Origin: Coleophoma eucalyptorum
Taxonomy: Eukaryota; Ascomycota; Leotiomycetes; Helotiales; Dermateaceae
Direction of reading: 5' to 3'
NCBI GenBank assembly: GCA_026120035.1
Contig: JALRME010000017.1
Location: forward strand, 744,001 to 808,000
Length of the DNA stretch: 64,000 nucleotides
The notes under the pieces: model-generated
The model's input: the letters and a program-made list of their open reading frames with translations, nothing else
What the model was told of the DNA's origin: nothing
Database searches by the model: none
Made by a program: the position numbers and the translations under genes
Part shown: positions 43,232 to 54,333 of the stretch, in pieces
Layout of the letters: each line of letters begins with the position of its first letter
Numbering within the stretch: position 1 is the first letter of the stretch

Positions 43232-46200
43232 ATGAGTTCAAGGAGCTCTGAAATACGGCCCTTGGCTGGCAAACTATCACAACATGTAATGCTGTTCGAT
43301 CTGGACCTTCAGAAGTCTCCACAGAATCGGCCAACACAAGATCTCAATAAACGAAAAGCCTATGCGGGACCAAAACAGCCATCCAAACGTCGTCTTCTGG
43401 ACGTTTGCAGCCCTAGGTGCTCGAGGAGCTCCACTCCATTGAGCATTCTAGATTCTTCTAATAATTATGAGGGGGATCTAGAAGAGAGAGATGACCAAAC
43501 GGATGAGTGCATATCCAAGGAGGAAACCGACAATGAAATACTTGAGGAGCTCAAGTATCCACGACAATTACATCTTGCTTCAGAGGCAAGTTCTTTTAGC
43601 ATACCGATCACTTCCACAAACTCAATCAAAACCTGACGATGACTAGTATCCAAATTACCTAGGCACGCCGCCACTTACAATGTCTGTCTGCTCATCAAAA
43701 CAATCATCTTCGGCACAATTTGTCGCATCCCCACGATCTACTGTATCTGATGATCACGACTCCATCGATCGCGAATTATCCCCTACAAATATCCTTTCCG
43801 GTCCGGATTCTATCGTTTATTGCCCCTCGAATTTAGGCTTGCAATGTACGTTTGTCCATCTCTACCCGATCTTTAAATTTGATATCTTACCAACGCATTT
43901 TTCCATGATTATAGATCCTTCAGAGCTCGACCTCGGCCAGGAGCTGTCTGTAATAGAGCTCAAACATAATCCATGGGAGCATAATTCCCTTTCTGTCCAA
44001 GGAGAAGTCGCACCTCATCAAGAGAATTTTAGTTCCGACTGTTATCTGCCTCCAAGTGATGATAGCACGGCTGCTCTTTTTGGTGTCCCTCAGTTTGTTA
44101 TATGTGGAACCGACGGCTCGCTCAAGACAGTCGAGATGATTGACCTATCAGCTCCTCCATTGTCTGATGGTGTGAATGATTTACAACCCTTTGAGACTCC
44201 ATTTCCAAATATGGACGAAGGAGGATTGAGGAACTGTGTACAGCCTTCCCCGGAAATGGCAATCAATCCGGAAACATTCACTTCGACCACTCCAAAAAAT
44301 ACGTACCCTTGTTTCCAAATCTTATCGAGTGATCAGACAGGCTCTTCGTTAGTTTAATCTGTGCACCCATCACTATCTATAGATCTATCTCTGACTACAT
44401 AATAGGTCCACGGAAGTTATTGCCATAGCAAGTGCTAGTTCGGGCATTAAATCGAGCCAAGAAGAATCGCCCCTTAAGATGAAAATGTGCCTCAAGAAAG
44501 ATAGTATCGAAGACTGGAGCCTTGATATCCCTGATGATATCGATAGTCTGGAAATTGAAGATGTACAAAGTCCAAGTACTAGTATTCTCATGGCTACGGC
44601 CGAAGAAGATCTCGAAGAACGCGTCCGTGAAGTATTTGGCGATGATCATGTTTACAGCCAGGCTTTACTCGCCAATCTGAAGGAGAAGTTGCCAGAAATC
44701 TTGCCTTTGTTCTGCGGAGAAGATTGCTCACCATTAGAATTCTCTCATTATGGTTCCGGCTTCACTTCTGGCTCTGGTTATACAAACGGCTCTGGCTCAA
44801 GCTCTGCGCCATCTTCTGAGACTAAAAGCTCTGCTGGAGTTTCTGTTAACACTAGTGCCACTTCAACCGACTCCTCGAGAAAAAAGAATCGTGAGGACGA
44901 TGAAGAGAATGACACAAGAGGGAATGGAAGGCAGTTTTCGAAGAAACCCAAATTATCCCGCCCAGTGGCTCGTGGAGTCCAAGATCGGCGCAGATTTAGG
45001 TGCCACTTCCATGCGAAATGTCCATATAGTCATGTAAAGAAGACGTGCGTGATGTCAGGATGGCCGAGTATTCATCATTTAAGGTACGTTATCTTGTTGC
45101 ATTACTTTCTTAGCTCAATCATCTAATTCTAAGTCACATCTGGCTTTTTTATATTTCGCTGATTTCACTCATTGTAATACCTAATACTCCTTAGGGGTCA
45201 CTACGAAAGCCACCACACAGCTATACGGTGTAACAAATGCTTTCAGGAATTTGATGCCAAAACAAAGAAAAATCACCACCAAAAAGGTTGTAAGATAGAA
45301 AGCGCTGCTCCAAGCATAGAAGTCATCGACTGTGATAAAAAAGATGAACTGGAAGAAAATCTTGGATTTCGCACCTGGCAGTTCAACTCCGAACAGGATG
45401 AGGTTATGAAGAACTGGATCCTGAAGTATAAGCCGGAGTTTGTTACCAACAATGCTCCGATAGATGAAGCATATGACTTCAGAGAGCTCGCGAAATGGTA
45501 TCGTATCTGGCAAACATTATTTCCAGACCTTCAAACGCCAGTACCAAGTCCTTGTATGTTTTGTTCCAATTATCAAATATGTACTAAAGTTAACATTTTG
45601 AAGTCCAAGATACGTCTATACTGCCGGCAGACCTCAAGGTGGAAAGATGGCTTGAGATTTTCCAGACCGTAGTTGATACGAAGGTTCAGCAGGATATGAA
45701 ACCACCAGTAGACCTTCTACAACAGATGGAGTATTATAAAGACTGTATCCGCAAAGTCTTTAAGATCCTTCACACACGGACACACTCGAGCGGCAGCATG
45801 CTGTCAGGGTCTGCAACAACCCAGCATGGGGACATACATTCAGTCTCAACTCCAGCTAATTCTAGTAGCATGAGTGCACCCGCTATTCATACTCCTTCAT
45901 CGAGCAGGGTTTCTACGCAGCGACTAGAAAGATCAAACGAAATGCAACCAATGGAGTACTTGACTAGTAGTCCTAAAAATGTTGAGTCTTCACCAGCAGT
46001 AGATTTATCAATAAGCCCTAGATTGCCGCCACATAATGGCTTTTTAGTAACATCGCCCTGCTCTGCAGAAACTGAAGGAGCTGTTGGAGAGTCACCTGTC
46101 GTCTCGGAATCATTTTCAGTCAACAGAAGCCGTAGAAACTCAACTTCAAACTCATCGCTCAATATGCACCCTCATACCCAAGAAGTGGCTCAACGCAATC

Positions 46201-46595
46201 TTTCTCTAAAAATCCCGAACAGTGCGGGGTCTCCGCAAGCAAGGTCAACCAGCAGAAGTCCTCTCACGAGTTTGATGCCTCCACCTCATTTACCACAACG
46301 CTCAACAATTAGCCAGTCTCATAGTCACGGGAGAAACCCAGCTCAAGTCTACCAGGGATCAGCCATAGAATTCGCTCTTGCCAACAACATCCCCCCTTTC
46401 AATTCAAATATGAATCCCTCCGAGTTTAACTATATGGACTTGGCCGTTAATCAGGCAAGCCCAGTGTGGTCGAACGTCGCGGTTCCACAGCCAACAGGTG
46501 TCCGGTGTCAGTACTGCATGGATTCAGGAATTTTTAACTTTGGGACCCATCCGCAGGCTTGCTTAATGTGTGGAAATAACAACATGCAGTCTTAA
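43232..46595 (+). CDS. large nuclear C2H2-like zinc-finger protein
   Basis: Six exons fitted by eye: 43232-43589, 43663-43845, 43915-44347, 44406-45083, 45195-45553, 45604-46595; the total closes at exactly 1000 codons plus stop. The intron at 43590 has a GTTCTT donor; the intron at 43846-43914 is 69 nt and could be retained. Seen: a disordered Ser/Asp/Glu-rich N-terminal half, a Gly-Ser tract (YGSGFTSGSGYTNGSGSSS), a basic NLS-like KKPKLSRP, then the zinc-binding block RRFRCHFHAKCPYSH..C, HLRGHYESHH and IRCNKCFQEF shared by a large group of fungal C2H2-like proteins; a W..W..LFPDL..P segment follows, then a Ser/Pro-rich tail ending CQYCMDSGIFNFG..CLMCGNN, which may bind another zinc. Function unknown; probably DNA- or RNA-binding. 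A long inverted repeat starts 12 nt after the stop. Confidence 0.85.
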
Positions 46596-46607
46596 CACAA
46601 TCGGGTG

Positions 46608-46830
46608 AGATTTTTTTCATTCGAACAGATGACTTGAATTTTGCACTCCAGCTCCACAACAAACCCGCTGGGTGAGCCACAAACAGTTAAGGAAAGTTGC
46701 GTATACTAGCAGATGTCTTGTCGAGACAGTGGTTGTGATCTATGTCTGAGCACGTTTGTAACTCACCCAGCGGGTTTGTTGTGGAGCTGGAGTGCAAAAT
46801 TCAAGTCATCTGTTCGAATGAAAAAAATCT
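46608..46830. repeat. long inverted repeat, 77-bp arms, 69-bp loop
   Basis: Left arm 46608-46684 and right arm 46754-46830 are reverse complements at 75 of 77 positions; the outer 69 bp match perfectly. Both mismatches are a CC/TT change at one spot near the loop. The loop contains a further small hairpin (TGTCT..AGACA). It lies 12 bp after the stop codon of the 1000-aa gene, so the transcript could fold into a long near-perfect hairpin. No target-site duplication is evident at its edges. Confidence 0.95.
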
Positions 46831-47927
46831 ACACATTATGGTTTTCTATTTTTATGTTTTTTTCTGAAGAGGATGTCACGTTACAGGAGACTTCTATTCC
46901 AACGGTTATGAGAAGACGCGCCAAAACCATGAGTTGGCTTCTAGGCAATTGATAGCAGCTTTATCAGCTAACGAATTGCTAGATGGGTGTAGTCTTTGTT
47001 GGTTTTAATAGGATCACAAATAGAACTATCTAACAAATAGTAGTCGGCTCTAAGCTGTTGTGATACATGTTAATTCTCAACCCGAGGCCAAGTCTTATAG
47101 CTAGAAAGTTAACCCAGGCCGATTGCACAACGTTTAAGTCGTAGTGTCCACACACTATCATATATCATATATTGATGTAGATTTCGAGAATTTTCCTGGA
47201 AGACTGGCAGCTAATAATCTCAAACAAACAAAAAGATTGGAACGTTGACAACAGAAATTGTGATATGTTTATCAGATAGGATAGTTATAGATTGCCAGCG
47301 TTGACGGCCGTAATGGAAAAAGACGTTGTAGTTCCAAGAGAAGGGATAGTTCAATGACAGAAATTGATTCGAAAAGTCAAGTTTCAGTGAGTTTCCTGTA
47401 TTCTTCAATACTTGTGCTACTTACATAGGCAGGTAGATCATTGACGGCATCGAGGTATAGCTAGTTATTCTGATCAATTCAATACCGTGATCCTGTGGGT
47501 TACAATAGTTGATCTGAACAAATGCAGATCTGCATGTCATAGATGAGCGGGGTCGACTTAATCCTATTTCATATCATTGTTAGGTATTGACTCAATTGAA
47601 AGACAGCTAGTGCATTGCATTTAGGTCAATAAATGCTTCCACGACATAACCATCTCAATATCAACTCTAACTATTCAATCCAACTTTGTTGCCATTATTA
47701 TGGCAATGAGAACAAAACAAGTATATTAACCTTCGTACTTATTGGTCTCAGACAAGACAAAACCAAAGATACCCCTATAACCCAGATCGCAAACTCTGAA
47801 TCGCAGAACTTGCCATAGAGCGCTATCAGCGATGATGAACGAGCAACTTAAAAACTTAGGAGAACCAGACTCTTAAATCCTGCAGATTGTCGTTTGCCTT
47901 GAAATTCTTGCTTCAAAGCCAGGCTCT
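46831..47927. other. intergenic
   Basis: AT-rich; no supported genes. Open frames at 47220-47408 and 47633-47818 lack features. Confidence 0.45.
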
Positions 47928-48641
47928 CTATACGTCTTGCAGTACCTTATAGAATTCCTCGGCGAATTCTTCTGGCTGGCTCACAAAAGGACAGTGATCC
48001 ATGTCAAGCTCTACAAGGCGCATCCCATTCTCCTCCGCTTCAGGCCTTTGCCGATCAGCAGCAAAAGCCTTGTCATCTTTGCACAAGAAATAAGTTCCCT
48101 TAACCTGGGTCTTCCACAAGTCTGGGATATTCTCTGGTGGCATCTGGGCGCGGTTGGAGTCTAGCGCCGCCACGAACGGTTCAGCTGCGCTAGGGGACAT
48201 GTGGCCATAGAAGCTCTCATAAGGGGAGTGAACTGTCGCCCACATCGTGTCGAAGTCGATAGTATACCACTGCGCACCCTCCATTGCGCGGAATGGGTTC
48301 AGAAAGCAAGCAATGAAGATAATGTGCACTAATTTGGATCTCTCCTCGGCGGTAGCGGTTGCCAGGTATTCGCTGGCTGCTGCTGCTACGGACTGGCCGG
48401 ACACACTATGCCCAACGAGACATACGCGATAGCCAGCATCGATTTCAGCTTTGATAATACCCCGGATATGCTCGATATTGTCCTGGATCGTGGGTGGAGG
48501 GTCATGCTGGCCGCTCGTGCGTAGCTTGGTGGGCACTACACGGTAACCATACCCCTCCAGGGACGGCAGAATTGGCGACAGATGAAATTCGGTATGCCAT
48601 GCCCCAGCAACGAAGACAATACTAATGTTCGATGTTGACAT
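47928..48641 (-). CDS. alpha/beta hydrolase (esterase-like)
   Basis: Single exon, 237 aa from ATG 48641. Seen: IVFVAGAWHTEFHLSPI (fold start with the G-x-W oxyanion region), nucleophile CLVGHSVSGQSV, a cap region with FYGHMSPSAAEPF, and the catalytic histidine in DMDHCPFVSQPEEFAE. This matches small fungal AB hydrolases related to salicylate esterases and methyl-esterases that act on small metabolites in the cytosol. No signal peptide. The gene shares strand and family with the genes at 50.9 and 52.5 kb; its C-terminal D-x-x-H-x-P-F-x-S-Q-P pattern closely parallels that of the 52.5-kb gene (TSHSPFLSQPEE), suggesting common descent. Confidence 0.88.
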   Translation of the reverse strand: MSTSNISIVFVAGAWHTEFHLSPILPSLEGYGYRVVPTKLRTSGQHDPPPTIQDNIEHIRGIIKAEIDAGYRVCLVGHSVSGQSVAAAASEYLATATAEERSKLVHIIFIACFLNPFRAMEGAQWYTIDFDTMWATVHSPYESFYGHMSPSAAEPFVAALDSNRAQMPPENIPDLWKTQVKGTYFLCKDDKAFAADRQRPEAEENGMRLVELDMDHCPFVSQPEEFAEEFYKVLQDV

Positions 48642-49604
48642 AGTGGCTGTGTCCTTTGATATAGATTTATAAATAGGTTCGAGAAGGTAAATGACGACTA
48701 CCTAAACTCATAATCCGGAAAGCTTGAGGCGGTTGACGTTAAATAAGCATCAATATTTAGTGCTTATTATACCCACAATAGTGAGGGTAAATAACCTATG
48801 CCCAGTCATTCTCCTCAAGGGGGTCTAACCAATAACTTCGTAAGAATCTTCATACGCAAGAAGGAATCTCAGTGGTTTATTTATCTCAAGATACCAACCT
48901 ATGGCTCAAGGCTCGGTGGGCAAGATTACATAGAGAGCCAGAAGTTGTGATACCGTGATTCTGTATCACGTGATAGAACACAAGGACGGCTGGCGGCACG
49001 AATCTAACCCTTCCCCTCCTCCCCTCAAGTGACATTTTAGATCTTTTAAGTGTATAAATGTATTATATAGCGGAATTTACTATTTTAATAATAAGAGGGA
49101 TTATGACTGAAATAAGCTCGTTGACTCTTGGCAGCACTCGTGTTTTATACATTCAATCGTAGGTGGGGTACATTCGTACAGTGTCAGTATCAAAATCAAA
49201 CTTGTTTTCAACAGTGCTCAATCTACAGATATTAGAAAGCTTCCAGAGTTTGACAGAACAGTATATCTCCTTCAGCGAAAGGTAAGAATCCTTGCTAGCC
49301 TCATATCGGTTTTATCAACTATTTCCGATCTCGTACTCTTGCATGGTATCTCCCGGGATGTTTAGTACCTATACCTCATTGGAGCTCTAACTTCTACCAG
49401 TAATCCGGTGCCACTAGCTGCAGGTACGGTATAATCCACTGGCCATTGAATTTCTGATTCTGAAGTATGGAAGTGTGACTAGATGCTTTTGCTCAAATTG
49501 TTCACATATGATAGCCATAATCATATATCATAGAAATAAACATGTTAAGATGCTGTGGAATAATTTAGACAGTGCTTTTGGTGTCACAAGGGCTAATAGA
49601 TAGA
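48642..49604. other. intergenic / promoter
   Basis: No gene. Holds the 12-bp palindrome TATCACGTGATA at 48964-48975, about 320 bp before the hydrolase start and identical to the one in the P450 promoter. Confidence 0.5.
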
Positions 49605-50396
49605 CTAAAACCTCCGACGGACTATCAGCCCAAGCCTCCAGAGGCCCCATACACCAACACCCAGTATACTCCAACTAGCTACTCCTCGCAAAATCAAGAT
49701 CTTCTTGACCATAGCGAATGCAGCCTTCTCATTAAGCTTTGGAAATGGTTCACTGGGCACCGGCTTGTCCAGAAACTCACACAACGGTCCCCATCCTTCT
49801 TTTGGTTGAAACTCAAGCACTTTATTGCCCCTCTTGGCAGCCTCCTCGTGGACCATATTGTGGTAGACATCGTACATATTCTCCGTCCATATATCCGCAA
49901 CACCGTATTTTGCTTTCATCCTCTTTACACACTCCATATTCAATGCATACCACAACCGATCTGTACGGACCAACCTCCCACTTAGCCAGAACTTCCAGGT
50001 GAAGAAGAACCCCAAGCTGTCCCACGCTGACTTCAGCCAAACCTGACTATTCTCTCTCCTGTTTAAGACAACTTTGACATCTGGATACATATCCAGAAGG
50101 TCTGGCAGGAAAAAGAAAACCGGAAAGTCACAGAGGCCCTTGTGGCCGGCCATGAGCATCCTGATCATCTTTTGACGCTTTTCACGATCCTCTTCGCGCG
50201 CGGCGTCTAGGAGAAGCTGAAGTCGATCTGTATGAGGTATGATATGGGCCATGTGCAAGCATGGAGTGTACCCAAGGATCTCAAATGCCGCCTGCATCGA
50301 GCTGGTTGCCGCGCGAGGCAACCCAGCCCCAATGACCTCCAAAGGGACAGTAGAAGACGAGTCTACCTCTCGATTATCGTTGATGAAGCGAACCAT
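49605..50396 (-). CDS. P-loop sulfotransferase-like protein (Sulfotransfer_4 type)
   Basis: Single exon, 263 aa from ATG 50396. Seen: LEVIGAGLPRAATSSMQAAFEILGY, the PAPS-binding P-loop-like start of this family (G-x-P-R-T/A-x-T-S-S), HMAHII, FPVFFFLPDLLDMYPDVKVVLNRRE with the 3'-phosphate-binding arginine/serine region (NRRENSQVWLKS), and FQPKEGWGPLCEFLDKPVP, a conserved late motif. A hydrophobic C-terminal segment (WSILGVGVWGLWRLGLIV) would anchor it in a membrane, as in many fungal members. Such proteins are often misnamed NAD-epimerases. Whether they actually transfer sulfate in fungi is unproven. No lesions. Confidence 0.88.
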   Translation of the reverse strand: MVRFINDNREVDSSSTVPLEVIGAGLPRAATSSMQAAFEILGYTPCLHMAHIIPHTDRLQLLLDAAREEDREKRQKMIRMLMAGHKGLCDFPVFFFLPDLLDMYPDVKVVLNRRENSQVWLKSAWDSLGFFFTWKFWLSGRLVRTDRLWYALNMECVKRMKAKYGVADIWTENMYDVYHNMVHEEAAKRGNKVLEFQPKEGWGPLCEFLDKPVPSEPFPKLNEKAAFAMVKKILILRGVASWSILGVGVWGLWRLGLIVRRRF

Positions 50397-50890
50397 TGTT
50401 CTGTTGTTCTCTGCTTGGATGGAATCAGAGCATTTGAAAGGGATATAAGATTATGTTGGCTTTCCCTTACGTCACATTGCTCGTCAGTGTCTGAGTCAGC
50501 ACTAATATGTGAACACCCGCATGGATAGAAGCCACATTACTGTCAGAAACCTATCCCGATAAGGAAATGAAGGTCGAAGAAATAAATATAAAATTCAAAA
50601 ACCCATAAAATATCATATGACCAACGCAAAATAGAAACAGCAGCTGTTATAGGAATGTTCCATAGATAACTAACTATATACTTTTTGTGGTTTTTTAAAG
50701 TTTCAACTTCTTCGGAAAATTATGCAGCCGTTTATTTTCTTGAGACATCAGGAATTCATCAACTTGGCGCAGAAACGATGTCTTGGCAACTGTAAAATCG
50801 TATCAGACCAGCAAATGATGAGATTCTTCTCAAATCTGATTTCCAAGCTGCAATAGTGTTCTCCACCTGAAGCTATTATAAGAAAGACGG
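50397..50890. other. intergenic
   Basis: Nothing recognised; AT-rich 50570-50700. Confidence 0.5.
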
Positions 50891-51931
50891 CTACTTGCCC
50901 TTCACTTCTTCAGCTAGCCACTTCGCAATGGCCGCATTGGTCGCGTCTGGCTTCTCTAAGGCAACCCAATGCCCGGCCTCAATGCTCACTTCAGTCAGTC
51001 TCTTGCAGTGCTGCCTCATTGGCTCTGCAAGTGTCGAGACAGCTGTATCACATACATAATCCAATGTTGCCTCGATGAAAAGCAATGGCATGTCAAGCAC
51101 GCCATTGTTTTTTCCTTTGCTGAGGTTATATTCGCGATTAAGTTTGTGGTTCAGGTAGTAAGCATTTCCAGCCCAGAGGCCCGTTTTTTCCATTGAGTCG
51201 ACAAGCTCGTTGAATAACTCCTCATCAATGACCATCCATTCAAATGGAATGTCATGGAATGCTTTTGGTGGTTCCGGCAAGCCTCCAAACCATCCACCGT
51301 CCTGCTCGACGGTTGCTGTCACGGCTGGTTTGCCGTAAGCTGCGGGATTTCCCTTGGAGTATAGCGCCCTGAGTAAACCAAAAGTGTCCTTCTCAAAACA
51401 AGTAGTCGCTTCTTCAAAATGTCGCTCGTAGTAAACTTGATATTCCCATTGGCCGAATGGATATTTGGACTCTGGATATATATTTCGATTGATGTGTTTA
51501 ACCAGCTCTTCCAGGCCTAGTTCGAGAACACGGTAAGGAACAGCCATTAATACAACACCTTGACACACTTCCGGATGAACTGAAGCCAAGCTGCTCACAA
51601 CACCAGAACCCCAATCATGCCCAATCCATACGGCTTGCTCCTTCCCAAGCTCCTTCAACAAAGCCAGGAGTCCAGCGATAATGATTTCGTGAGAATAGTC
51701 TTCCGCTTTTCGAGTAACAGTAGATTTTCCATATCCCGGCATATCCGGTGCGACTACATGAAAGCCTAGGTCTGCGAAAGCTGTAAGCTGTGGCTTCCAC
51801 GTCTTTGCGATGGCAGGCCATCCATGGATGAAAATTAGGAGTTGACCATTAGTAGGCCCTGTAGATATATAGTGTAGTGTTTTCTCTCCATTGGCAGAAT
51901 AGGTGATGGAGTGTTCGGTAGTAGTAGACAT
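50891..51931 (-). CDS. epoxide hydrolase / haloalkane-dehalogenase-like alpha/beta hydrolase
   Basis: Single exon, 346 aa from ATG 51931 (MSTTTEHSITY); the frame extends five codons further only through GTG. Seen: IFIHGWPA (HGxP oxyanion motif), APDMPGYGKST, nucleophile elbow WIGHDWGSGV in which the central residue is Asp, as in epoxide hydrolases and dehalogenases, a long helical cap from about residue 130 to 250 with a tyrosine-rich YQVYYERH stretch, and the late histidine in EAGHWVALEKPD. The acid is plausibly in LDYVCDTA. The known reaction of the class is water addition to epoxides or hydrolytic dehalogenation. Intact. Confidence 0.9.
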   Translation of the reverse strand: MSTTTEHSITYSANGEKTLHYISTGPTNGQLLIFIHGWPAIAKTWKPQLTAFADLGFHVVAPDMPGYGKSTVTRKAEDYSHEIIIAGLLALLKELGKEQAVWIGHDWGSGVVSSLASVHPEVCQGVVLMAVPYRVLELGLEELVKHINRNIYPESKYPFGQWEYQVYYERHFEEATTCFEKDTFGLLRALYSKGNPAAYGKPAVTATVEQDGGWFGGLPEPPKAFHDIPFEWMVIDEELFNELVDSMEKTGLWAGNAYYLNHKLNREYNLSKGKNNGVLDMPLLFIEATLDYVCDTAVSTLAEPMRQHCKRLTEVSIEAGHWVALEKPDATNAAIAKWLAEEVKGK

Positions 51932-52523
51932 TTTTAGAAGTAGCACGGGTAAACTGTTTTTTAAAAACGGTCACACTATTCCAGTGGTGTAAGAAGATCT
52001 TTATAGACTTAGACGTCCCATGTGACGAACACGAGATGCCCAAGAAGCATCTCTTTGTTATCTTTGGTCGGACACTGCGAACCAACATCTAGCCTGATGC
52101 GATGCCGCGATAATGATTGGATGTATCGTATACAAAACCTGATGTTTGTAAGATTTTACGCGATCTCAACCCCGCTCGTCGCACTTCTTGCATATGTCAG
52201 CAAATAATCCTTCCGTCTTTCTATTGCTGCTAATTATGATGTGTCTACTGGCCCGCAGTAAGCTGACAGGCTAGGTAGTGAATGTCACTGAGTTTCCGTC
52301 TCCCTAGCAGAGCAATGTGCAACGCGAAAGCAAATCGCAATGCTAAATCTGTAATCGGATTGAGTGGAGTTCAAGCTAGAATCTATTACATCAAATAGAT
52401 AGCGCAGCAATAATTGAAGATAATAGTCCCCACTTAAATCGATACTGACACATATGATCGACGGCTCTTACGACTGCATAGCAGGCGGCAAAGACTATCG
52501 GAAACGCTCCTACGCAACCCCAT
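51932..52523. other. intergenic
   Basis: Nothing recognised in either strand. Confidence 0.5.
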
Positions 52524-53504
52524 CTATAAACGTGAAATGAACCTAGATCTCCAAAATCTCCTACCCCAGCCAAAGATTAGAAAACACCTTCCCAGGATGT
52601 GGCCAAGGACTAGTGGCAGCCCAAACCTATACCATGTGAGGGGCTGCCAAAGTCTGGCACCTGGCTTTGCTATCTTATTACCTCGTTCACTGACCGACGG
52701 TTCATTTTCTACTGGCTTCCCTGTAAAAGCTCCGACAGCGTCTAGGATAATCCTTACCGTTTCCTCTGGTTGACTCAAAAACGGTGAATGGCTTGTCTGT
52801 AACTCCCTATGCTCTACACTAGCACCCATTTCTCTTGCCATGCCCACATTCAGCCGTTGCATTACCACTGGCAAACCCCGATCCTCGACTGTGCCAATAT
52901 ACCATGCAGGTACATCCATCCAACCTGCATATGAGAATTCGCCCCCCTCGAACAGTGCCTTGAGGCTCTGGGTAGTGAGTTGAGAGGCCCAGTAATCTGC
53001 CTCATCGGCTGGCAAGTCGTGATAAAAGAGCTCGCGTGGAGGGGTGACGAGATCGGCATATCCCGTGGTGTTGTTGACACGCCATGAGGGAGGTGGACGA
53101 CCAAAAAACGGATCCATAAAAGAGAATCCTGTCAAAGTAAAGCCTGAGGCTATAAGGATGAGGCCGATGATGTGCCCCGTAGTTGGAGTTTGTGATGTAG
53201 AGTTGCTTGCGATGACATCTCGTGGTTGCGCGAAGCCCTTGATAGCACTATTGCCAACCAGTCCGCCATAGGAGTGCGCGATAACCACCACATTGCGCCC
53301 ATTGGTAGTTTCACTAGATATAGCCTCACGGGCGGCATCGAGATCATCTTTGAAAGTCTTGTCCGGGTTCCCAGTGGTCGAAGGGAGTGTAACGGCAATA
53401 CATTTCAGGCTGTGCTTCTCTTGCAGAAGTTTGATTATTTTATTGTAACACGTTGGTTTATGCCAGGAACCAGGAACGAAGACTAGCGTTGGTAAACTGG
53501 ACAT
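52524..53504 (-). CDS. alpha/beta hydrolase with hydrophobic C-terminal extension
   Basis: Single exon, 326 aa from ATG 53504 (MSSLPTLVFVPGSWHKP). Seen: oxyanion GSWH region, nucleophile IAHSYGGLVG, an extended cap, and the histidine in TSHSPFLSQPEE. The hydrolase core resembles the 47.9-kb gene. After about residue 270 an extra tail runs through KPVENEPSVSERGNK and ends in hydrophobic/aromatic segments (FGLPLVLGHILG, FLIFGWGRRFW), which could anchor the enzyme to a membrane; the final RFWRSRF is basic. Substrate unknown; related fungal proteins hydrolyse small esters. No lesion. The extended tail is unusual for this subfamily. Confidence 0.85.
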   Translation of the reverse strand: MSSLPTLVFVPGSWHKPTCYNKIIKLLQEKHSLKCIAVTLPSTTGNPDKTFKDDLDAAREAISSETTNGRNVVVIAHSYGGLVGNSAIKGFAQPRDVIASNSTSQTPTTGHIIGLILIASGFTLTGFSFMDPFFGRPPPSWRVNNTTGYADLVTPPRELFYHDLPADEADYWASQLTTQSLKALFEGGEFSYAGWMDVPAWYIGTVEDRGLPVVMQRLNVGMAREMGASVEHRELQTSHSPFLSQPEETVRIILDAVGAFTGKPVENEPSVSERGNKIAKPGARLWQPLTWYRFGLPLVLGHILGRCFLIFGWGRRFWRSRFISRL

Positions 53505-54333
53505 CTTAAAGTACAACTGATACTATTGGAAAGCTGCCTTGTGATGCTTGGTTTTCATGCGTCGTGCAAATTGTAGCTTGAAGCTTGAAATCGACGTTGG
53601 ATTCAGATGGCAGAAATGTATTGAGAGGGTATGGATGTAGCTGAAAAGGGGTAGGCGGTAGCAAGAGCAATGGTATCTATTTGGAAATCATAGCTTAGAT
53701 ACAGCACCTGATTAATCCTAAACAGGCTAGCCTTCATTCTAATCAAGAGTAAATAATTAAGCTATAGTATTTACTTAAGGCTAGCTACCTAACCGTTTCT
53801 TAGACCCTAGCTTAAAGATCCTTGAGTTACTATTATAACTATACTTATCTAGGTCTATCAACTGAAGCTAGTGAAAAAGTGCTAGTCTAAAGGCGTATTC
53901 TTTTAAATCCATATAGAATTCATGTTCCAAGCTATAAATAAGTCGAGGCAGTTTCAAGTATCTGCTATCTATCCCTTGTTCTAGGGCATCCCTTCCTGAA
54001 AATAATTGCCAGCCTGTGATAGAGAAAGGTGAGCATGACTGAGCGGGGTTTATATGACAATAACACGTGACCTTTGATTTAGGCTATTTTTATAATGTTT
54101 TGTTGCAGGTCTCTCGGGATTAAACATTACTCAGCTAGATAAACTTGTATCTTCATGTAAGTACAGCTATACCGTAAGCGTAAACGATGACTGAATGAAT
54201 TATACAGGCTCTATAACCACGTGTCAAAGGCTGAACTGTGCAATGGCAGTGTTCCGTCCTCTTTTCTGAGAAGGAGACCAAGTAAAGTCAGACCATAAAT
54301 TATTTGAGAGATGCAGTTGGGCACCTTTCTACG
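53505..54333. other. intergenic with RIP-like AT-rich relic
   Basis: 53695-53900 is rich in CTAG/TTAG/TAA strings with few CA dinucleotides, typical of a RIP-mutated repeat; the element cannot be identified. CACGTG-type sites near 54064 and 54220. Confidence 0.45.
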
